Origin: an uncultured Ruminococcus sp.
GTDB lineage: Bacteria; Bacillota; Clostridia; Oscillospirales; Ruminococcaceae
Assembly: GCA_947174625.1 (NCBI GenBank)
Contig: CAMWJT010000068.1
Coordinates: 1 to 6,903, forward strand
Length of the DNA stretch: 6,903 bases
Direction of reading: 5' to 3'
Positions 5,451-6,903 of the stretch are shown in pieces. Each line of letters starts with the position of its first letter. Positions within the stretch are counted from its first letter, which is position 1. A program made the translations under genes and the position numbers. A model generated the notes under the pieces. That model was not told the DNA's origin. It ran no database searches and saw only the letters and a list, made by a program, of their open reading frames with translations.

Positions 5451-6032
5451 TTACCCTAACACTCCTTTCGTAGAAAATACTTCACCGGATGTTGTCGGAG
5501 CTGTCGCAATCCGGAGTGCATGCGCAACGGCTTTGTAGAGCGCTTCCGTCTTGTGATGATCGTTCTTGCCATACAGGACATTACAATGCAGCGTGATCCC
5601 GGCATTGCATGCAAATGCACGCATGAATTCTTCTGTTAAACAAGTATCATATGCCCCAATCATGGGATTGGTAAATTCAGCGTTGAACACCAGAAAAGCC
5701 CGGTTGCAGATGTCCAAACTACAGAATGCAAGACTTTCATCCATCGGGATATATGCCGAACCATAACGGACAATTCCGGATTTATCGCCAAGCGCCTTTG
5801 CGAATGCTTGTCCGAGAACAATTCCGGTATCTTCGACGGTGTGATGTGCATCAACATGAAGATCACCCTTGACATAAATCTGCATGGGAATTCTGCTATG
5901 AACTGATAACGCTGTCAGCATGTGATCGAAAAAGCCGATCCCGGTAGCAATTTCCATGTTCTGATCTTCCGGCAAAATCGTGATTGTAATCTCTGTTTCT
6001 TTTGAAATTCTGGTTACAGTTGCCGTCTGCAT
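5451..6032 (-). CDS. hisB: Imidazoleglycerol-phosphate dehydratase HisB
   Basis: Dehydrates imidazole glycerol phosphate to imidazole acetol phosphate, the substrate of HisC. It is the monofunctional form (193 aa), without the histidinol-phosphatase domain fused in enteric bacteria. Seen (numbered from the ATG at 6032): GIGFFDHML (about 31-39), DAHHTVEDTGI (about 61-71), MDESLAF (about 96-102), YGKNDHHKTEALYKA (about 154-168) and the C-terminal STKGVLG. The His/Glu residues of the two manganese sites are in place. Start choice: the frame opens at a GTG at 6041, but that GTG lies inside the AGGAGGTG ribosome site (AGGAGG at 6046-6041). The ATG at 6032, 8 nt downstream of AGGAGG, is therefore the likely start. 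The upstream membrane-protein gene ends at 6061 and hisH begins 1 nt after the hisB stop. Confidence 0.97.
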   Translation of the reverse strand: MQTATVTRISKETEITITILPEDQNMEIATGIGFFDHMLTALSVHSRIPMQIYVKGDLHVDAHHTVEDTGIVLGQAFAKALGDKSGIVRYGSAYIPMDESLAFCSLDICNRAFLVFNAEFTNPMIGAYDTCLTEEFMRAFACNAGITLHCNVLYGKNDHHKTEALYKAVAHALRIATAPTTSGEVFSTKGVLG

Positions 6033-6040
6033 AGAAAACA

Positions 6041-6046
6041 CCTCCT
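6041..6046 (-). promoter_or_regulatory. Consensus ribosome binding site of hisB (decides the start)
   Basis: AGGAGG on the minus strand at 6046-6041, 8 nt before the ATG at 6032. It overlaps the upstream in-frame GTG (6041-6039), which rules that GTG out as a normal start. Confidence 0.9.
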
Positions 6047-6060
6047 GATTTATTTTTTAA

Positions 6061-6711
6061 TTATTTTAAAAATACCCGGCATCCGCATTCACTGGGATGA
6101 TCCAGAATTTTTACGGATTTTTCAGAATTTGTCCGGATATACTTTGCTAAAATACAAGCAATTGTGGTATCACCGCCGGCAAGAAAAATGTTATAGATCC
6201 CCGTCAGGAGCAAGGGAATGCTCCCTGTGACGAGTCCTAACACGGACGGAATCAAGCCCAGGATCAGAAACGGAAATAACAAGCCGATATAATACTGACT
6301 TAATTTGAGAGGTTCTCCGCAATAACAGTAAGGTGTAAATAATTCTTTCATGATGCCGAACTCAATGCTGTTCCATTTTTTTCCGCAGAACAGATGCCAG
6401 CCAAGCCCATGCAATCCCTCGTGAACCGGAATCGAGGCAAATCCCACCAGCACAACTGGCAGACCGAACAACCTTGTTTCATCAAATAAATCTTTTATAT
6501 AATTTATAAATTCCTGACCGGAAATGTTGGTTATTATCCAGAACAGAAATAGGAACAGAATGGCAAACGGCAAAGATGTCCCGATTGCACCGATATTTGC
6601 CTTAATCATGGAAATAGATGCACTTTCTTCCGTGAATCCGTCCTGTTTTAGTTCTTGAGCAATCACTGACTGCTGTTCTGTCCGTCTTTGGATTATTTCC
6701 GCCTGTGTCAT
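6061..6711 (-). CDS. Putative membrane zinc metalloprotease, DUF3267-like
   Basis: A 216-aa integral membrane protein with no known reaction. About 40 polar residues precede predicted membrane segments near 42-63, 84-105, 140-162 and 165-188. An exact HExxH zinc motif (HEGLH, 97-101) lies in the second segment. A GGDTT (179-183) in the last segment could give a third metal ligand (D181), and a DHPSECG (203-209) sits in the tail. This layout resembles DUF3267 proteins, putative membrane metallopeptidases; the match is from memory. A Cys-rich YCYCG (128-132) falls between segments 2 and 3. The ATG overlaps the hisC stop (ATGA), with GAGG about 10 nt upstream within hisC, and hisB starts 28 nt downstream. 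It is therefore embedded in the his operon. A substrate cannot be inferred; an ordinary membrane protein that merely carries the motif is the alternative. Confidence 0.85.
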   Translation of the reverse strand: MTQAEIIQRRTEQQSVIAQELKQDGFTEESASISMIKANIGAIGTSLPFAILFLFLFWIITNISGQEFINYIKDLFDETRLFGLPVVLVGFASIPVHEGLHGLGWHLFCGKKWNSIEFGIMKELFTPYCYCGEPLKLSQYYIGLLFPFLILGLIPSVLGLVTGSIPLLLTGIYNIFLAGGDTTIACILAKYIRTNSEKSVKILDHPSECGCRVFLK

Positions 6712-6903
6712 GCTTTTAATACCTCAAGTTCCTGCAAGATCTCCTGCAATGCCGTGAAGAACTGCTCCATCTCCTCCGGTGTACCGATTGTAATTCGCAT
6801 ATACTGACTGATCCGTGGCTTATTCCAGTACCGGACAAAAATTTTCCGTGCTTTTAATTGTTCAAAAATGATACCGTCATCATAATTCGGATGACTTGCG
6901 AAG
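6708..6903 (-). CDS. hisC: Histidinol-phosphate aminotransferase HisC, C-terminal end only
   Basis: Transfers an amino group from glutamate to imidazole acetol phosphate (PLP enzyme) to give histidinol phosphate. Only the last 64 residues are inside the window; the gene enters from the right edge one base into a codon. The reading FASHPNYDDGIIFEQL, then KARKIFVRYWNKPRISQYMR and RITIGTPEEM, is the typical end of HisC, including the arginine of RITIGT that binds the substrate acid group. The frame ends at a TGA (6710-6708) overlapping the ATG of the next gene. A near repeat TTGCAGGA occurs twice 12 nt apart near the end and encodes LQEILQEL, an ordinary helix. hisC is normally preceded by hisG and hisD, which probably lie to the right. 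Confidence 0.94.
   Translation of the reverse strand, partial: FASHPNYDDGIIFEQLKARKIFVRYWNKPRISQYMRITIGTPEEMEQFFTALQEILQELEVLKA

Noticed and set aside
1..6903. CRISPR array, tRNA/rRNA gene, insertion sequence or phage island
   Set aside because: No regularly spaced repeats, no cloverleaf or rRNA-like sequence, and no transposase, integrase or phage protein were seen; base composition and codon use look even across the window.

Overview
The window is a gene-dense piece of a low-to-moderate G+C chromosome. Everything supportable is transcribed from the minus strand, so it reads from right (position 6903) to left (position 1). AT-rich intergenic DNA, AGGAGG-type ribosome sites, consensus sigma-A promoters, a his cluster and NAD+-dependent DNA ligase together suggest a Firmicute. 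The protein sequences feel most like anaerobic Clostridia of the Ruminococcus/Oscillospiraceae type. That placement is an inference from style, not a database result.

Right block (about 2783-6903): a tightly packed histidine-biosynthesis operon in the order hisC (3' end only), a membrane HExxH protein of the DUF3267 kind, hisB, hisH, hisA, hisF and a DNA-3-methyladenine glycosylase. hisC/membrane protein and hisF/glycosylase overlap by ATGA, hisB/hisH are 1 nt apart, and the other gaps are under 50 nt. hisB-H-A-F carry out the middle of the pathway: PRFAR formation from ProFAR (HisA), IGP synthesis with glutamine (HisH+HisF) and IGP dehydration (HisB). hisC then makes histidinol phosphate. 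Two passengers, the putative membrane protease and the base-excision glycosylase, have no obvious role in histidine synthesis.

Middle block (about 1947-2745): a near-perfect sigma-A promoter (TTGACA, 17 nt, TATAAT with extended TG) starts a short unit of an acidic protein resembling Imm51-type immunity proteins followed 1 nt later by hisI. HisI is the stand-alone cyclohydrolase with no HisE domain. hisE, hisG and hisD are not in this window.

Left block (1-1834): a 293-residue cysteine-rich protein of unknown function with its own strong ribosome site, closed by a clear Rho-independent terminator. An AT-rich gap with a promoter then leads into the first 246 codons of ligA, which starts at TTG and runs off the left end.

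No tRNA, rRNA, CRISPR array, insertion sequence or phage gene was seen. The points deserving attention are the non-histidine genes embedded in the his units, the tandem 10-bp repeat over the -35 of the imm51-like/hisI promoter, the odd leader of that unit, and the uncharacterised Cys-rich protein.
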